Assembly: GCA_004553595.1 (NCBI GenBank)
Contig: SFKZ01000009.1
Location: 1 to 64,000 of the forward strand
Reading direction: 5' to 3'
From: Methanobrevibacter ruminantium
Lineage (GTDB): Archaea; Methanobacteriota; Methanobacteria; Methanobacteriales; Methanobacteriaceae
DNA length: 64,000 bases
In this document: one piece after another, positions 34,420 through 44,114 of the stretch
Position numbering within the stretch: the stretch's first letter is position 1
Layout of the letters: each line of letters begins with the position of its first letter
Notes under the pieces: model-generated
The model's database searches: none
Told to the model about the DNA's origin: nothing
The model's input: the letters and a program-made list of their open reading frames with translations, nothing else
Position numbers and translations under genes: made by a program

Positions 34420-34920
34420 TTAGAGATCTAAAACGAATTTTTGTCCGCTTTCTTTCTTAAGACGTTCAATCTCTTCCTTTTGATGCCTTATAGCATAATC
34501 ATTATAAGGCTTAGGAGATAATGTATGTCCATCATACTCCAATTTATAAATAACATACTCATCAGTATCTAAAGAAATAGTGTCCTCAGCGGATTTTAAT
34601 TCAATAGCATTCAATTCTTCCATAATTGATTGATACTCTTTTTCTTCCTGTTGAATGAGCTCATCCAAATCCCTTTTTTGCATGGATTGATTAAGCTGCA
34701 TGCCTAATCCAATCATTCCATTGACTTCCTTTCCACCAATCTCAAATACAGACACTCTTATATGTTCCATTTGCTTAAGCATATGATCCAAAGTTGGTTG
34801 AGTTACAGGTTTTTCTCTTGCAGTTCCAATGATGTTTATTTCATAATCATTTTCCCAATCCTCAATTTTATAAACTGCATAATTGATATTGTCACATTTA
34901 ATTTCTTTTTCTTCAGCCAT
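34420..34920 (-). CDS. Uncharacterised 166-residue protein with a coiled-coil segment
   Basis: A soluble acidic protein. Two similar strand blocks, NINYAVYKIEDWENDYEINIIG (~9-30) and TDEYVIYKLEYDGHTLSP (~118-135), flank a helical middle rich in Glu/Gln (LDELIQQEEKEYQSIMEELN) likely to form a coiled coil. The duplicated YAVYKIE / YVIYKLE motif suggests an internal repeat. TGTGATAAT precedes the ATG. I know of no named family. Confidence 0.65.
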   Translation of the reverse strand: MAEEKEIKCDNINYAVYKIEDWENDYEINIIGTAREKPVTQPTLDHMLKQMEHIRVSVFEIGGKEVNGMIGLGMQLNQSMQKRDLDELIQQEEKEYQSIMEELNAIELKSAEDTISLDTDEYVIYKLEYDGHTLSPKPYNDYAIRHQKEEIERLKKESGQKFVLDL

Positions 34921-35151
34921 ATTATCACATTATTCTTAAAGATTATTAAAAGATTATTTTTAAAAATTTTCAATTAAATATTAATTTCTAATTACTAAAT
35001 AAAATAATTTACCTTAATTTCTTAAAAATATCCTTAAAATATGTTAAATTTTAAATATAAGATTAAATATAAAGATTAATATTAGTATATATTATAATAT
35101 ATTAAAGAATTTTTATAAGTATTTTTAATCTATTGAGTAGGAGGTTAAAAT

Positions 35152-36222
35152 TTGGTAAAATATTGTCAAGAGTGTGGAAATGCAAGTTATGACAGTGCAC
35201 CAGTTTGTGGTAACTGTGGTGCTAAACTTCCTCCAAAATCTGAAGCAAATGCTAGACATCCTAAGTTAGAAGGAAAATTCAAACCAGGAGTAATCACTAG
35301 CACAAATGATTCAATATTCTCCGGCAGTTCATCTAGCTTTGGAAAAGGATTATCTAGCAAGTTAGGAAGCTTCGATTTAAGTAAATTTAGTAGTGTTTCT
35401 AGAGAGAAAGAACAAAAAAGTCACACTCAAGCTCAAAGTACTAAACCTTCATTCAGCAAAACTGCAACTGAAGGATTCAAGCAAAAAGATAAGGGAATCA
35501 AAGACCCTGCTAAGAAATTCAGTTCTGCAAAAACTGAAAAGATCACTAGGGAAATTAAAAAGGAAATCCCTAAGAAAGATAAAATTAAAATTCCTAAAAA
35601 AGAGAAGAAAGCTGAACCTAAAGTCACTAAAAAATCAGACGGCGGTTCCAACCTAAACATTAGAAAAATTGCAATTGTTGCAATACTTGCAATAATCATT
35701 CTATTGATTGCAGGAATTGGACTTAATGGACTACAAAACCAAACCACTGATGAAGTTAAGAACTATTCAGATGGAATAATCAGTTTTGATTACTCTGGAA
35801 ACTGGTCCATGTACAACAATACCGATGGAAACAGCAATTCCAGCGATATTGCATTTAAAACTAAAGACAACACATTAATTGGATTCACTACAATTCAAAG
35901 TGATGACATTACCTATGAAAAGATCATAAGTGACATTAACGCAACATCACAATCCTTAAATGGGGAGGTCTTAGATGCTGAAACTGTTGATATAGGTGGA
36001 ATTCCATCCTTGAGAATGACAATCAGCACTGCAGACCAAGGATATTCAAGATACTACTGTACCTTACGTGATGGAGTGTACTACAGCTTTGTCATAAACA
36101 ATGGAAAATCAAGTAATCAAGACATAAGCGCTTTGAATACAACTGAAATCCAAAATATGATTAATAGTATTAGTTTTCAAACAACAGAAATTGATGCAGC
36201 AGACGGTGCAGAAATAGCCTAA
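35152..36222 (+). CDS. Zinc-ribbon, single-pass membrane protein with a PsbP-like extracellular domain
   Basis: A 356-residue protein. It has an N-terminal zinc ribbon (Cys5, 8, 19, 22), a long Ser/Lys-rich cytoplasmic linker (about 30-165), one membrane helix (about 172-191), and an outside domain of ~150 residues. The outside domain opens with DGIISFDYSGNWSMYN and includes GGIPSLRMTI and GVYYSFVIN strands, reminiscent of PsbP-like lipocone proteins common in Methanobrevibacter. The start is TTG at 35152, supported by AGGAGGT six bases upstream. A sensory or envelope role is inferred only from topology. A hairpin terminator follows. Confidence 0.75.
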   Translation: MVKYCQECGNASYDSAPVCGNCGAKLPPKSEANARHPKLEGKFKPGVITSTNDSIFSGSSSSFGKGLSSKLGSFDLSKFSSVSREKEQKSHTQAQSTKPSFSKTATEGFKQKDKGIKDPAKKFSSAKTEKITREIKKEIPKKDKIKIPKKEKKAEPKVTKKSDGGSNLNIRKIAIVAILAIIILLIAGIGLNGLQNQTTDEVKNYSDGIISFDYSGNWSMYNNTDGNSNSSDIAFKTKDNTLIGFTTIQSDDITYEKIISDINATSQSLNGEVLDAETVDIGGIPSLRMTISTADQGYSRYYCTLRDGVYYSFVINNGKSSNQDISALNTTEIQNMINSISFQTTEIDAADGAEIA

Positions 36223-36241
36223 AACTAATCTATTAATTTTT

Positions 36242-36283
36242 TATTTTTAACTTCCGCTTAAAAATAAATATTTTTTCTTTTTT
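36242..36283 (+). terminator. Hairpin terminator after the zinc-ribbon membrane protein gene
   Basis: TATTTTTAA (36242-36250) pairs with TTAAAAATA (36258-36266) around CTTCCGC. T-runs follow from 36271. Confidence 0.6.
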
Positions 36284-36381
36284 ATTTTTCTTAATTTTTT
36301 TATTTTTTAATTTTATAATTTTATAATTTTTAAATATTAACCTATTTTTAATTTTTATCATTAACTATCGAGGAAACAAAC

Positions 36382-37227
36382 ATGAATTCAATCAAAATAG
36401 CTCTTTGTCAAATGAATGTGGTGGACAATAAGGAAAAGAATATAGAAAAAGCCATTCAAATGATTAAGGAATCAAAAGAGCAAGGAGCAGATTTGGCTGT
36501 TCTTCCTGAAATGTTTAACTGCCCATATGAAAATGAGAAATTCATAGAATATGCTGAAGAACTGGAGAATAGTCAAACCTTAAAGGAAATAGCTAAGATT
36601 GCAAAAGAAGAGAACATTCATGTTTTGGCAGGATCCATACCTGAACTTGAAAGAGATGATGAAAATGAAACAGAATCAATATACAACACTGCAGTTTTCT
36701 TTGACAATGATGGGAAACAATTAGGAAAGCATAGGAAAATGCACCTATTTGACATTGATGTTAAAGGAAAAATCTATTTCAAGGAATCAGACACATTAAG
36801 TGCAGGAAATGAATTCACAATTATAAAGACAGATTCGGCAAGATTTGGAATCGGAATCTGCTATGACATAAGATTTGTGGAGCTGTCAAGAATCATGGCA
36901 TTGAATGGTGTTGAAATACTAATTTTCCCAGGGGCTTTCAATTTGACAACAGGCCCTACACATTGGGAACTCTTATTTAGATCAAGAGCATTGGACAATC
37001 AAGTTTATGCAATTGGAGTTGCACCAGCACTTGATGAGAATGCAAGCTATAACTCATATGGACATTCCATAGCAGTAAATCCATGGGGAGAAGTGATTGA
37101 AGAATTGGATTACAGCGAAGAATTAAAAATCGTTGAAATAGATTTGGATGAAATAAAACGGATAAGAGAAGAGATTCCTGTTTTAAAGAACAGAAGAACT
37201 GATTTATACGAAATGAAGAAAAAATAG
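36382..37227 (+). CDS. Carbon-nitrogen hydrolase, omega-amidase (Nit2)-like
   Basis: A 281-residue nitrilase-superfamily enzyme with the Glu-Lys-Cys triad visible: Glu43 (LPEMFNCPYE), Lys120 (HRKMHLFDI) and Cys161 (GIGICYDIRFVELSR). The HRKMHLFDIDVKGKIYFKESD and DIRFVEL segments match the Nit2/omega-amidase branch, which hydrolyses alpha-ketoglutaramate or succinamate to the acid plus ammonia. GAGGAAAC lies before the ATG. It is a single-gene unit. Branch-level specificity is likely but not proven. Confidence 0.88.
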   Translation: MNSIKIALCQMNVVDNKEKNIEKAIQMIKESKEQGADLAVLPEMFNCPYENEKFIEYAEELENSQTLKEIAKIAKEENIHVLAGSIPELERDDENETESIYNTAVFFDNDGKQLGKHRKMHLFDIDVKGKIYFKESDTLSAGNEFTIIKTDSARFGIGICYDIRFVELSRIMALNGVEILIFPGAFNLTTGPTHWELLFRSRALDNQVYAIGVAPALDENASYNSYGHSIAVNPWGEVIEELDYSEELKIVEIDLDEIKRIREEIPVLKNRRTDLYEMKKK

Positions 37228-37384
37228 ATAAGATAAAATATGTTCATGAAATAAACATGAAATTTCATGAAAAATAAAAATTATAAAAATAGGCACTAAT
37301 TTTAAAAAAAATATTAAAAAAGAGAAAACAAATTAATAAAAATAATAAAAATAATTAAAATTTATCTTAATTTATTTTTTAATT

Positions 37385-38236
37385 TTATTTTAATTTTGCT
37401 AATCTCTTTTCAAAGTAAGCTAATTTTTTCTCAGTATCAGCAAACACTTCACATGCTGTTTCCAAGACTCTTACTTCATTGTCATAATCATTTTCCTTTC
37501 TATAGAGAACACATAATCTTTTATATGGAGCATCTTTTGGCTGTTTTGATTCAACATACCTTTCATATTCCTTAATTGCCTTTTTAAGATTTGCCGCTTC
37601 CATTTCCTTAATGGTGCTCATAGGAATGACTTTAACAATAGCTTTTCCAGAGGCCTTTGCCTTTTTCCTTTTTTCAGCTTTTTTAATTGCCTTATTACAG
37701 GATTTCTTGAAGTCCTTGTCATCCTCATTCTTTCTTGCCTGTTTGATGAGCTTAATGGATTCATCACTTCCTAAATCTCCTAAAGCTTGAACTGCAGCTA
37801 ACTTTACACCCCAATCCTCATCTTCAAGACATTTTGCAATGCTATCCAATTCATCTTCAGCTTGAAGTTCACCTAAAGCCCTTACAGCAACTTTTCTAAC
37901 ACCGAAATCCTCATCATCAAGGGATTCTACGAAATAAGGAATTACCTTTGCATCTTCAGTTTCCTTAAGCGCAAACGCTAAAAATCGTTTATCCTTTCCT
38001 TCTGCATTTGCAAACTCTTCAATCAATTTATCTACAGCCACATCTCCCATATTACCTAAGATTTCTGCAGCTTTAAAACGCACTTGAGCATTTTCATCTT
38101 TAGTAGCTTGAATCAAATGATCGATAATAGATTCATCATTCACCTTTTCCAAACTTGCTATAGCTGATTTTCTAGTCGCTACATCTTCATCCTTCAATGC
38201 TTCAATAGCTTCTTCAATTGATAAATTTCCTACCAT
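37385..38236 (-). CDS. HEAT-repeat (PBS-lyase-like) protein with a helical C-terminus
   Basis: A 283-residue protein. Residues ~1-190 hold five to six HEAT-like repeats of about 31 residues (EDVATRKSAIASLEKV, ENAQVRFKAAEILGNMG, EDFGVRKVAVRALGELQ, EDWGVKLAAVQALGDLG). The D-x-x-V-R-x-x-A-x-x-A-L-G-x-x-G consensus is plain. A lysine-rich bridge and a TPR-like helical tail (EYERYVESKQPKDAPYKRL) follow. It is probably a protein-binding scaffold. GAGG lies ahead of the ATG. It is divergent from lhr. Confidence 0.85.
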   Translation of the reverse strand: MVGNLSIEEAIEALKDEDVATRKSAIASLEKVNDESIIDHLIQATKDENAQVRFKAAEILGNMGDVAVDKLIEEFANAEGKDKRFLAFALKETEDAKVIPYFVESLDDEDFGVRKVAVRALGELQAEDELDSIAKCLEDEDWGVKLAAVQALGDLGSDESIKLIKQARKNEDDKDFKKSCNKAIKKAEKRKKAKASGKAIVKVIPMSTIKEMEAANLKKAIKEYERYVESKQPKDAPYKRLCVLYRKENDYDNEVRVLETACEVFADTEKKLAYFEKRLAKLK

Positions 38237-38451
38237 AATAAATCCTCATAAAACTAAAATAATTAAAATAATCAATGAATTAAAATTAATTTCTAAACTT
38301 AATTCTTAATTTAATAATATTTAAGTTAAAACTAATATTTAAATTAATTTGAATAAGTAAAAACTAAACTATAAAATAAATAAATTACATAAATAAATGG
38401 TAACTATTTTAAAATAACACAACACACCAATAAGATTTAAAGATTGATAAT

Positions 38452-41052
38452 ATGATAAAAAAACAAACTAAAAGCTATTCAAAAAAGGAAATCTATAATA
38501 ATCTCCACCCTTATGTGAAGCAGTGGTTTGAGAATAGCTTTGAAGACTTTACACCTGCACAAAAACAAGCGATTCCTGAAATTCATAAAGGGAACAACAT
38601 ACTTGTTTCATCACCAACAGGATCTGGAAAGACATTGACTGCATTCCTATCGGTCATTAATGAACTGACTGAACTTGCAGATAAAGGGGAACTTGAAGAT
38701 AAGGTTTATTGCATTTACATATCTCCTCTAAAGGCATTGGACAATGACATTGAAAGAAACCTTGACCAGCCCCTTAGGGAAATAGAGAAAATAGCTAAAA
38801 AGCCATTAGGAATCAGAAAGGCAGTTAGAACTGGAGACACCACCCAATATCAAAGGACAAAGATGTTGAAGTCCCCCCCACATATTCTGATTACAACACC
38901 TGAAACATTATCAATCCTCCTTGTCGCGCCTAAATTCCGGGAAAAATTATCACATGTAAAGTATGTGATTGTTGATGAGATCCATTCATTGGCTGAAAAC
39001 AAGAGGGGAGTTCACTTAAGCCTATCATTAGAGAGATTGCAGCATCTAATTGGGGGATTTACAAGGATTGGATTATCCGCTACAGTAAGCCCTCTTGAAG
39101 AAGTTGCAAAATTCCTTGTAGGATATGAATACGGAGTGGAAAGGGATTGTATCCTAGTTGATATCAATTATCTGAAGGAACTGGATATAGAAGTTATCTC
39201 TCCAGTTGACGATATTGTAATAGCTGATGATGAGGATACGAGAATGGCAACTTATGCCCTAATCGATGACTTAGTGATGGAACATAAGACAACCTTGATA
39301 TTTACAAATACCCGTAGCGCTACAGAACGCTATGTTTACAACCTCAAAAAGCTTTACGGAGAACATTTCAATAGCAACAACATTATGGCACACCACTCTT
39401 CCCTATCAAAGGAATCAAGATTGGAAACTGAAGAAAAACTAAAGAGAGGTGAGCTTAGGGCTGTTGTATCCTCAACTTCACTTGAACTTGGAATAGATAT
39501 AGGTTACATTGACCTTGTAATACTTATCAACTCACCGAAATCAGTTTCAAGGGCTCTTCAAAGAATCGGTAGAAGCGGCCACAGATTGCATGAAAAGTCC
39601 AAGGGAAGAATAATCGTTACAGATAGAGATGAACTTGTAGAATGTTCTGTTCTCTTAAAAAATGCTAAGGAAGGAAAAATTGACAACATAAAAATCCCTA
39701 AGGACTGCTTGGATGTGCTTTCACAACATATCTATGGAATGGGAATAGAAAACCCTTGGGACATCGATTATGCCTACGATGTGATTAGAAAAAGCTATTG
39801 CTATAAGGATCTGGAAAGGGATGACTATGAAGATGTCCTAAGCTATTTGGCAGGAGAGTATGTGGAACTTGAAGAGCGTTACGTTTATGCTAAAATCTGG
39901 ATAGACTATAAGGAAAACACCTTTGGAAAAAGGGGAAAATTAGCAAGGATGCTTTATTCCACAAACATTGGAACCATACCTGACCATTCTGCAGTAATCG
40001 TGAAATGTGATGGGGAGCCAATAGGTAAGGTTGAAGAGGACTTTATGGAAAAGCTTAAAAAAGGTGACAGCTTTGTTCTTGGCGGAAGAACATACAAATT
40101 CAATTATGGAAAGGGAATGACCATAAATGTCTCTCCAGCATCAGGACCTCCTACAATCCCTTCATGGTATTCTGAGCAATTGCCTCTTGCATTTGATCTT
40201 GCAGTAGACATCCAGAGATTTAGATACATTCTTGAAAGCAAGTTCCAGTATGGAAGATCTAAAGAGGAAATAATGGAATTCCTTCATGAATACCTTTATG
40301 TTGATGAGTTTGCAGCAAACTCAATCTATGAATACTTCAATGAACAGTTCCTCTATGCCCAAATACCTCACAAACAAAAGCTTCTTGTTGAGTATTACAC
40401 AGGATTTGGAGGAAGAAAATTCGTTGTTTTCCATAGCTTGTTTGGAAGGAAGACAAATGATGCGCTTGCAAGGGCAGTGGCTTATGTGGCAAGTGACAGA
40501 AACAAGAGGAACATTACAATCTCAATTACAGACAATGGATTCTATTTAAGCTCGGAGGGCAAGATGGGAGCATTGGAAGCATTGGAAAGATTGAATCCTA
40601 ACAACTTTGAAAACATACTGATAAGGTCACTTGACAAAACCGAAACATTGGCAAGCAGATTCAGGCATTGCGCTGGAAGATCCCTCATGACCTTAAGAAG
40701 ATACAAAGGGCATGAAAAGTCTGTAGGAAGGCAGCAAGTTAGAGGAAAAATATTGCTCAAGTACATTCAGGAAATGGACAATAATTTCCCAATACTCAAG
40801 GAATCCAGAAGGGAAGCCACTGAAGATTATATGGACATTAAAAATGCTAAAAGGGTCATTTCATGGATTTCAAGTGGTGAAATGGAAATCAAGACAATAA
40901 ATACAATAATCCCAAGCCCATTTGCATTTAATCTTGTATCACAAGGATACTTGGAAGTCCTAAAGCAGAACGATAAATCAGAATTTACCAAAAGGATGCA
41001 TAGGGCAGTTATAGAAAAGATAAAAGAGCAAATGGGAAATGATTATTATTAG
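38452..41052 (+). CDS. lhr: Lhr-family ATP-dependent DNA helicase
   Basis: An 866-residue superfamily-2 helicase with the Lhr-core layout. Motif Q/I is seen as FTPAQKQAIPEI and SPTGSGKT (Lys60), Ia as YISPLKALDND, II as VDEIHSL and III as GLSATV. Motif IV-VI segments are TLIFTNTRSATERY, SSTSLELGIDIG and QRIGRSGHR. The winged helix and Lhr-specific beta-sheet domain (residues ~480-850; GFGGRKFVVFHSLFGRK, RFRHCAGRSLMTLRRYKG) complete the core. Lhr is a 3'-5' helicase linked to repair and recombination; archaeal Lhr2-type members lack the large bacterial C-terminal extension, as here. No partner gene is adjacent. Confidence 0.93.
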   Translation: MIKKQTKSYSKKEIYNNLHPYVKQWFENSFEDFTPAQKQAIPEIHKGNNILVSSPTGSGKTLTAFLSVINELTELADKGELEDKVYCIYISPLKALDNDIERNLDQPLREIEKIAKKPLGIRKAVRTGDTTQYQRTKMLKSPPHILITTPETLSILLVAPKFREKLSHVKYVIVDEIHSLAENKRGVHLSLSLERLQHLIGGFTRIGLSATVSPLEEVAKFLVGYEYGVERDCILVDINYLKELDIEVISPVDDIVIADDEDTRMATYALIDDLVMEHKTTLIFTNTRSATERYVYNLKKLYGEHFNSNNIMAHHSSLSKESRLETEEKLKRGELRAVVSSTSLELGIDIGYIDLVILINSPKSVSRALQRIGRSGHRLHEKSKGRIIVTDRDELVECSVLLKNAKEGKIDNIKIPKDCLDVLSQHIYGMGIENPWDIDYAYDVIRKSYCYKDLERDDYEDVLSYLAGEYVELEERYVYAKIWIDYKENTFGKRGKLARMLYSTNIGTIPDHSAVIVKCDGEPIGKVEEDFMEKLKKGDSFVLGGRTYKFNYGKGMTINVSPASGPPTIPSWYSEQLPLAFDLAVDIQRFRYILESKFQYGRSKEEIMEFLHEYLYVDEFAANSIYEYFNEQFLYAQIPHKQKLLVEYYTGFGGRKFVVFHSLFGRKTNDALARAVAYVASDRNKRNITISITDNGFYLSSEGKMGALEALERLNPNNFENILIRSLDKTETLASRFRHCAGRSLMTLRRYKGHEKSVGRQQVRGKILLKYIQEMDNNFPILKESRREATEDYMDIKNAKRVISWISSGEMEIKTINTIIPSPFAFNLVSQGYLEVLKQNDKSEFTKRMHRAVIEKIKEQMGNDYY

Positions 41053-41246
41053 TCAACTAATAATTAATTAAAATTAAAATTAAAAATAAACTAAAATAAA
41101 TTCTATAAACTAAAATAAAGTAAAATAAATTAAAATAAATTAAAAAGCAAAGTTTAAATACTTGATAACTAAACTTAAATACGTGAAAATTATAATAAAA
41201 AAGCGATTATTATAATTAAAGAATTAATGTAAAATGAGGTGATAAA

Positions 41247-41621
41247 ATGGCTAAAATGAGTTCAGTTCTAATAGGATTTCTATTGACATTAGCAGTTTAC
41301 TTATTCTTTGGACGTTATGAATTCTGGGGTCTTTTAATCGTGGGATTCATTGTCGGATACATAACTCACGAAGGAATATTCGGAGGAATGTGGAATGCAG
41401 CACTTGCAGGAGCATTCGGAACAATTGTGGTATCAATCCTATTCATACTGCTTGTTACAGTAGGTGGAACCGCATTGATGGGGCCTCTTGGAGGGCTTAC
41501 TGGATTCACCGTTTCTGGAGTTTCAAGCTTATTCGCAATTATCTACAATATAATCAAATATATGATCACTATGGGAATAACTGGTGCTCTCGGTGGAGCT
41601 TTAAATAAACAGAAAAATTAA
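41247..41621 (+). CDS. DUF5518-type small membrane protein
   Basis: A 124-residue, Gly-rich protein with four hydrophobic helices (VLIGFLLTLAVYLFF; GLLIVGFIVGYITHEGIFGG; GAFGTIVVSILFILLVTVGG; LFAIIYNIIKYMITMGITG). The short GYITHEGIFGGMWNAALAGAFG segment is characteristic of a family abundant in Methanobacteriales (DUF5518 by recollection), with no known role. GAGGTGAT sits four bases before the ATG. It is a single-gene unit followed by T-rich sequence. Confidence 0.75.
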   Translation: MAKMSSVLIGFLLTLAVYLFFGRYEFWGLLIVGFIVGYITHEGIFGGMWNAALAGAFGTIVVSILFILLVTVGGTALMGPLGGLTGFTVSGVSSLFAIIYNIIKYMITMGITGALGGALNKQKN

Positions 41622-41884
41622 ATTTTTTAAATTTTTCTCTTTCATTTCTTTTTTATTATTTTATCATTGCAATTTACTTATTTTATTAACTATTCTTCCT
41701 TTTAAACATTTTTCACTTTTATTATTTCGATTTTTATCAATTTATACTGATTTTTTAAAAAAAATATTAAAATTTAAATTATATGAGAAATAAAAATTTA
41801 ATTTAGAAAAATAAATAGACAATATTAATTTTTAATAAATTAAAATTGTGATATGAATATAATCTTAAAGTTTTAGGTGATTTA

Positions 41885-42415
41885 ATGGTAGATGCAGAAA
41901 AGGCAAAACAACCTAAAGTAAAAAAGAATAGAAATTCTAATTTACCTGACATAAATTTAAAATCATTGATTTTCGGTGCAGCAGCATATGCATTTTTCCC
42001 ACTTGTTGCAACCCAATATGGAATAGATCTTTTAATGGCATTTGCAGCTATTGGTCCTCTTTATATTGGTTATGAAGCAAAATCCTACCTTAAAGGTGTT
42101 CTTTTAGGTATTGTTGGTGCAACACCACTATTATACTTGACATTTGCAGGATTTTTAGGAGCATACACTCCAACTGAAATGGGAGACTTGATTACAAGTG
42201 TTGCAGTCCTTGGACTTGGTGCATTGATGGCATTCTTCGGAGCTTACCTTTACCAAGAAAGATCAAAAGCTAAAGAGGAATATGACATTGCAAAAGGCAG
42301 CAAAGGAACTAAAAATGTTCCTATCAAACAAAAAGAGAAAAAATTCGAAGATACGGGTAATGTCAAAAAGAACATTACTAACTTATTCCTTCCAAAAGGC
42401 AGAAGGAAAAAATAA
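41885..42415 (+). CDS. Uncharacterised four-helix membrane protein with basic ends
   Basis: A 176-residue protein. A Lys-rich N-terminus (~20 residues) is followed by about four hydrophobic helices (SLIFGAAAYAFFPLVATQY; LLMAFAAIGPLYIGYEA; GVLLGIVGATPLLYLTFAGFLGAY; ITSVAVLGLGALMAFFGAYLY). A basic cytoplasmic tail ends LPKGRRKK. It has no recognised family. AGGTGATTTA precedes the ATG, and a strong GC-rich hairpin terminator follows, both arguing for a real, expressed gene. Confidence 0.7.
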   Translation: MVDAEKAKQPKVKKNRNSNLPDINLKSLIFGAAAYAFFPLVATQYGIDLLMAFAAIGPLYIGYEAKSYLKGVLLGIVGATPLLYLTFAGFLGAYTPTEMGDLITSVAVLGLGALMAFFGAYLYQERSKAKEEYDIAKGSKGTKNVPIKQKEKKFEDTGNVKKNITNLFLPKGRRKK

Positions 42416-42720
42416 TTTTTATTTTAATTAGAATCCCGTTTGGGATTCTAAAATCTTTTTTTATAAAATATTTTTTTATAATTTTTTAAACTCAATAAAT
42501 AGCTATTTTTTAATTTAAAGACTTAAACTAAAATACATATTCTAATTTTATAAAATATTAAAAAATAGCAGAAATATTAGAATAATTAATGAATAATTGA
42601 ATATTAATAAAAAAAGAGTAAAAAAGTTATAAAAGTTAAAAAAAGAAATAAAAACTTTAAAAAAATAGTTGAAAAAGTTTTAATCAAACTTTTTCTAAAT
42701 GTTTTTTCTAAGTTGGAAGA
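42416..42720. other. Spacer between convergent genes
   Basis: This 305-bp region holds the GC-rich terminator hairpin (42430-42462). A U-rich palindrome-like AAACTTTTT/AAAAAGTTT region at about 42668-42695 may terminate purP on the minus strand. Nothing else was seen. Confidence 0.5.
42430..42462 (+). terminator. Strong hairpin terminator
   Basis: AGAATCCC-GTTT-GGGATTCT forms an 8-bp, partly GC-rich stem with a 4-base loop (42430-42449). It is followed by AAAATC and seven Ts. It begins 14 bp after the stop of the membrane-protein gene. Confidence 0.8.
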
Positions 42721-43812
42721 TTATGTAATAATCTTTTCAAATCCGCCGTTTTCGAGTGCCATTTTAATTTCACGTGCAACTCTTCTTCCCATACTCATAC
42801 CTTCACCATATTTGAGGTAACTGTATGCGGAACCTTCCATAAAGGTGTTTGTACCACCATCAGTTCTTGCACTTGTTTCAAATACAACAACTTCAAGGTT
42901 ATCGTTTACAAGAGTTTGGATACAGAATGGACCGTTTAAACCAGGTTTTACTAATTCTGCAGCACTTTTAACTAATTTGTCACCGATTTCAAATGCTTGT
43001 GGAAGCAATGATTCTCTCATTACAACTGGGTGGTTACCGGTTACAACGTAAGATGGGCTAATGTCAATGGATAATTGATCTTTAGCAGGCATTCTTACAA
43101 ATCCGTCAATACTGGATTCATATCTGCTGTCCATACCCATAAGTTCCACTTCATCATTCAATGCTGAGTAGAAGTAGTGGATACAGTAGTTACAACCAGA
43201 TACATACTCTTCAATGTGAGCTTGAGCCACATCTTCATCTTCAATCCATCCACGTTCTTTCATTGCATCGATTTTTTCATTAAATTCTTCAGGAGATGAA
43301 GCTACAAAGTATCCTCTTCCACCTCTTGCTCCAGGGAATTTAACCATTACAGCACGGTCAATTTCAGCAGGGTCATCATATTTCATTGGGATTCTGATTT
43401 TACCGTTTACGAGCAATTGTCTTTCCAAGTCTCTTTCAGCTTCCCATCTTAAGATGTCTCTGTTACCAAACATAGGTACATTGAACTTATCTTCAACATT
43501 ATCTAAACCTGCGTATGCTACAAAGGATCCGTGAGGAATAACAATTGCGTTCATGTCTCTTAATCTTTGTTGGACATCTTCGTTTACAATGTCTTCGAAT
43601 TTATCTACGATGATATATTCATCTGCAACATCAAAACGTTGATAAGGTACTTCTCTACCTTTTGCACAAACAATAGCAGTTCTAAATCCTTCTTGTTTAG
43701 CACCATTAAGAATATGTAAAGATGTGTGACTACCTAAAGTTGCGATAGTGATATTGTCTTTATCATACCCTTCTAAAATCTCCAATATTTTTTCTTTACT
43801 AACTTTTCCCAT
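42721..43812 (-). CDS. purP: FAICAR synthetase (formate-dependent AICAR formyl ligase)
   Basis: A 363-residue ATP-grasp enzyme that makes FAICAR from AICAR, formate and ATP in archaeal purine synthesis, replacing the folate-dependent PurH step. Seen are the N-terminal TIATLGSHTSLHILNGAKQEGF, VIPHGSFVAYAG and the ATP-grasp core (VMVKFPGARGGRGYFVASS). A later YCIHYFYSAL and GNHPVVMRESLLPQAFEIG are followed by a C-terminal VVFETSARTDGGTN with metal-binding residues. AGGAGATT precedes the ATG. Use of free formate fits a methanogen. Confidence 0.96.
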   Translation of the reverse strand: MGKVSKEKILEILEGYDKDNITIATLGSHTSLHILNGAKQEGFRTAIVCAKGREVPYQRFDVADEYIIVDKFEDIVNEDVQQRLRDMNAIVIPHGSFVAYAGLDNVEDKFNVPMFGNRDILRWEAERDLERQLLVNGKIRIPMKYDDPAEIDRAVMVKFPGARGGRGYFVASSPEEFNEKIDAMKERGWIEDEDVAQAHIEEYVSGCNYCIHYFYSALNDEVELMGMDSRYESSIDGFVRMPAKDQLSIDISPSYVVTGNHPVVMRESLLPQAFEIGDKLVKSAAELVKPGLNGPFCIQTLVNDNLEVVVFETSARTDGGTNTFMEGSAYSYLKYGEGMSMGRRVAREIKMALENGGFEKIIT

Positions 43813-44114
43813 TTTTAATCTCCTGAACTAATATTTTTCAGAAATCAACTTAAAGATAAAAATTATTTATCAATAATTATATTATATTTTTATAAACTTA
43901 TAAAGTTTTATTATTAAATTTTTATTCATATATTATGAAACTAAAAAATGCAAATAAAATCAAAAATGAATGAATTAAGACAGTGATTTTCTAAGCAATT
44001 TTCTAATAAACTATATAATCAATATAAAACAAAGTAATTATTGTTAGATGAAAACGAATTAATAACTAATTCATTTCAAATTGTTTTGAATTCATAATTA
44101 TTGAATGTGAAAAT
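43813..44114. other. Divergent promoter spacer of purP and the phosphodiesterase gene
   Basis: A 302-bp AT-rich region with TATA-like strings on both strands (for example TTATATTTTTATAAAC at about 43880-43897). No dyad, riboswitch or small gene could be supported. Confidence 0.45.

Noticed and set aside
35393..35656. Alternative Lys/Leu-rich frames inside the zinc-ribbon membrane protein gene
   Set aside because: They arise from the Lys/Ser-rich linker read in another frame; the main frame has a zinc ribbon, membrane helix, ribosome-binding site and terminator.
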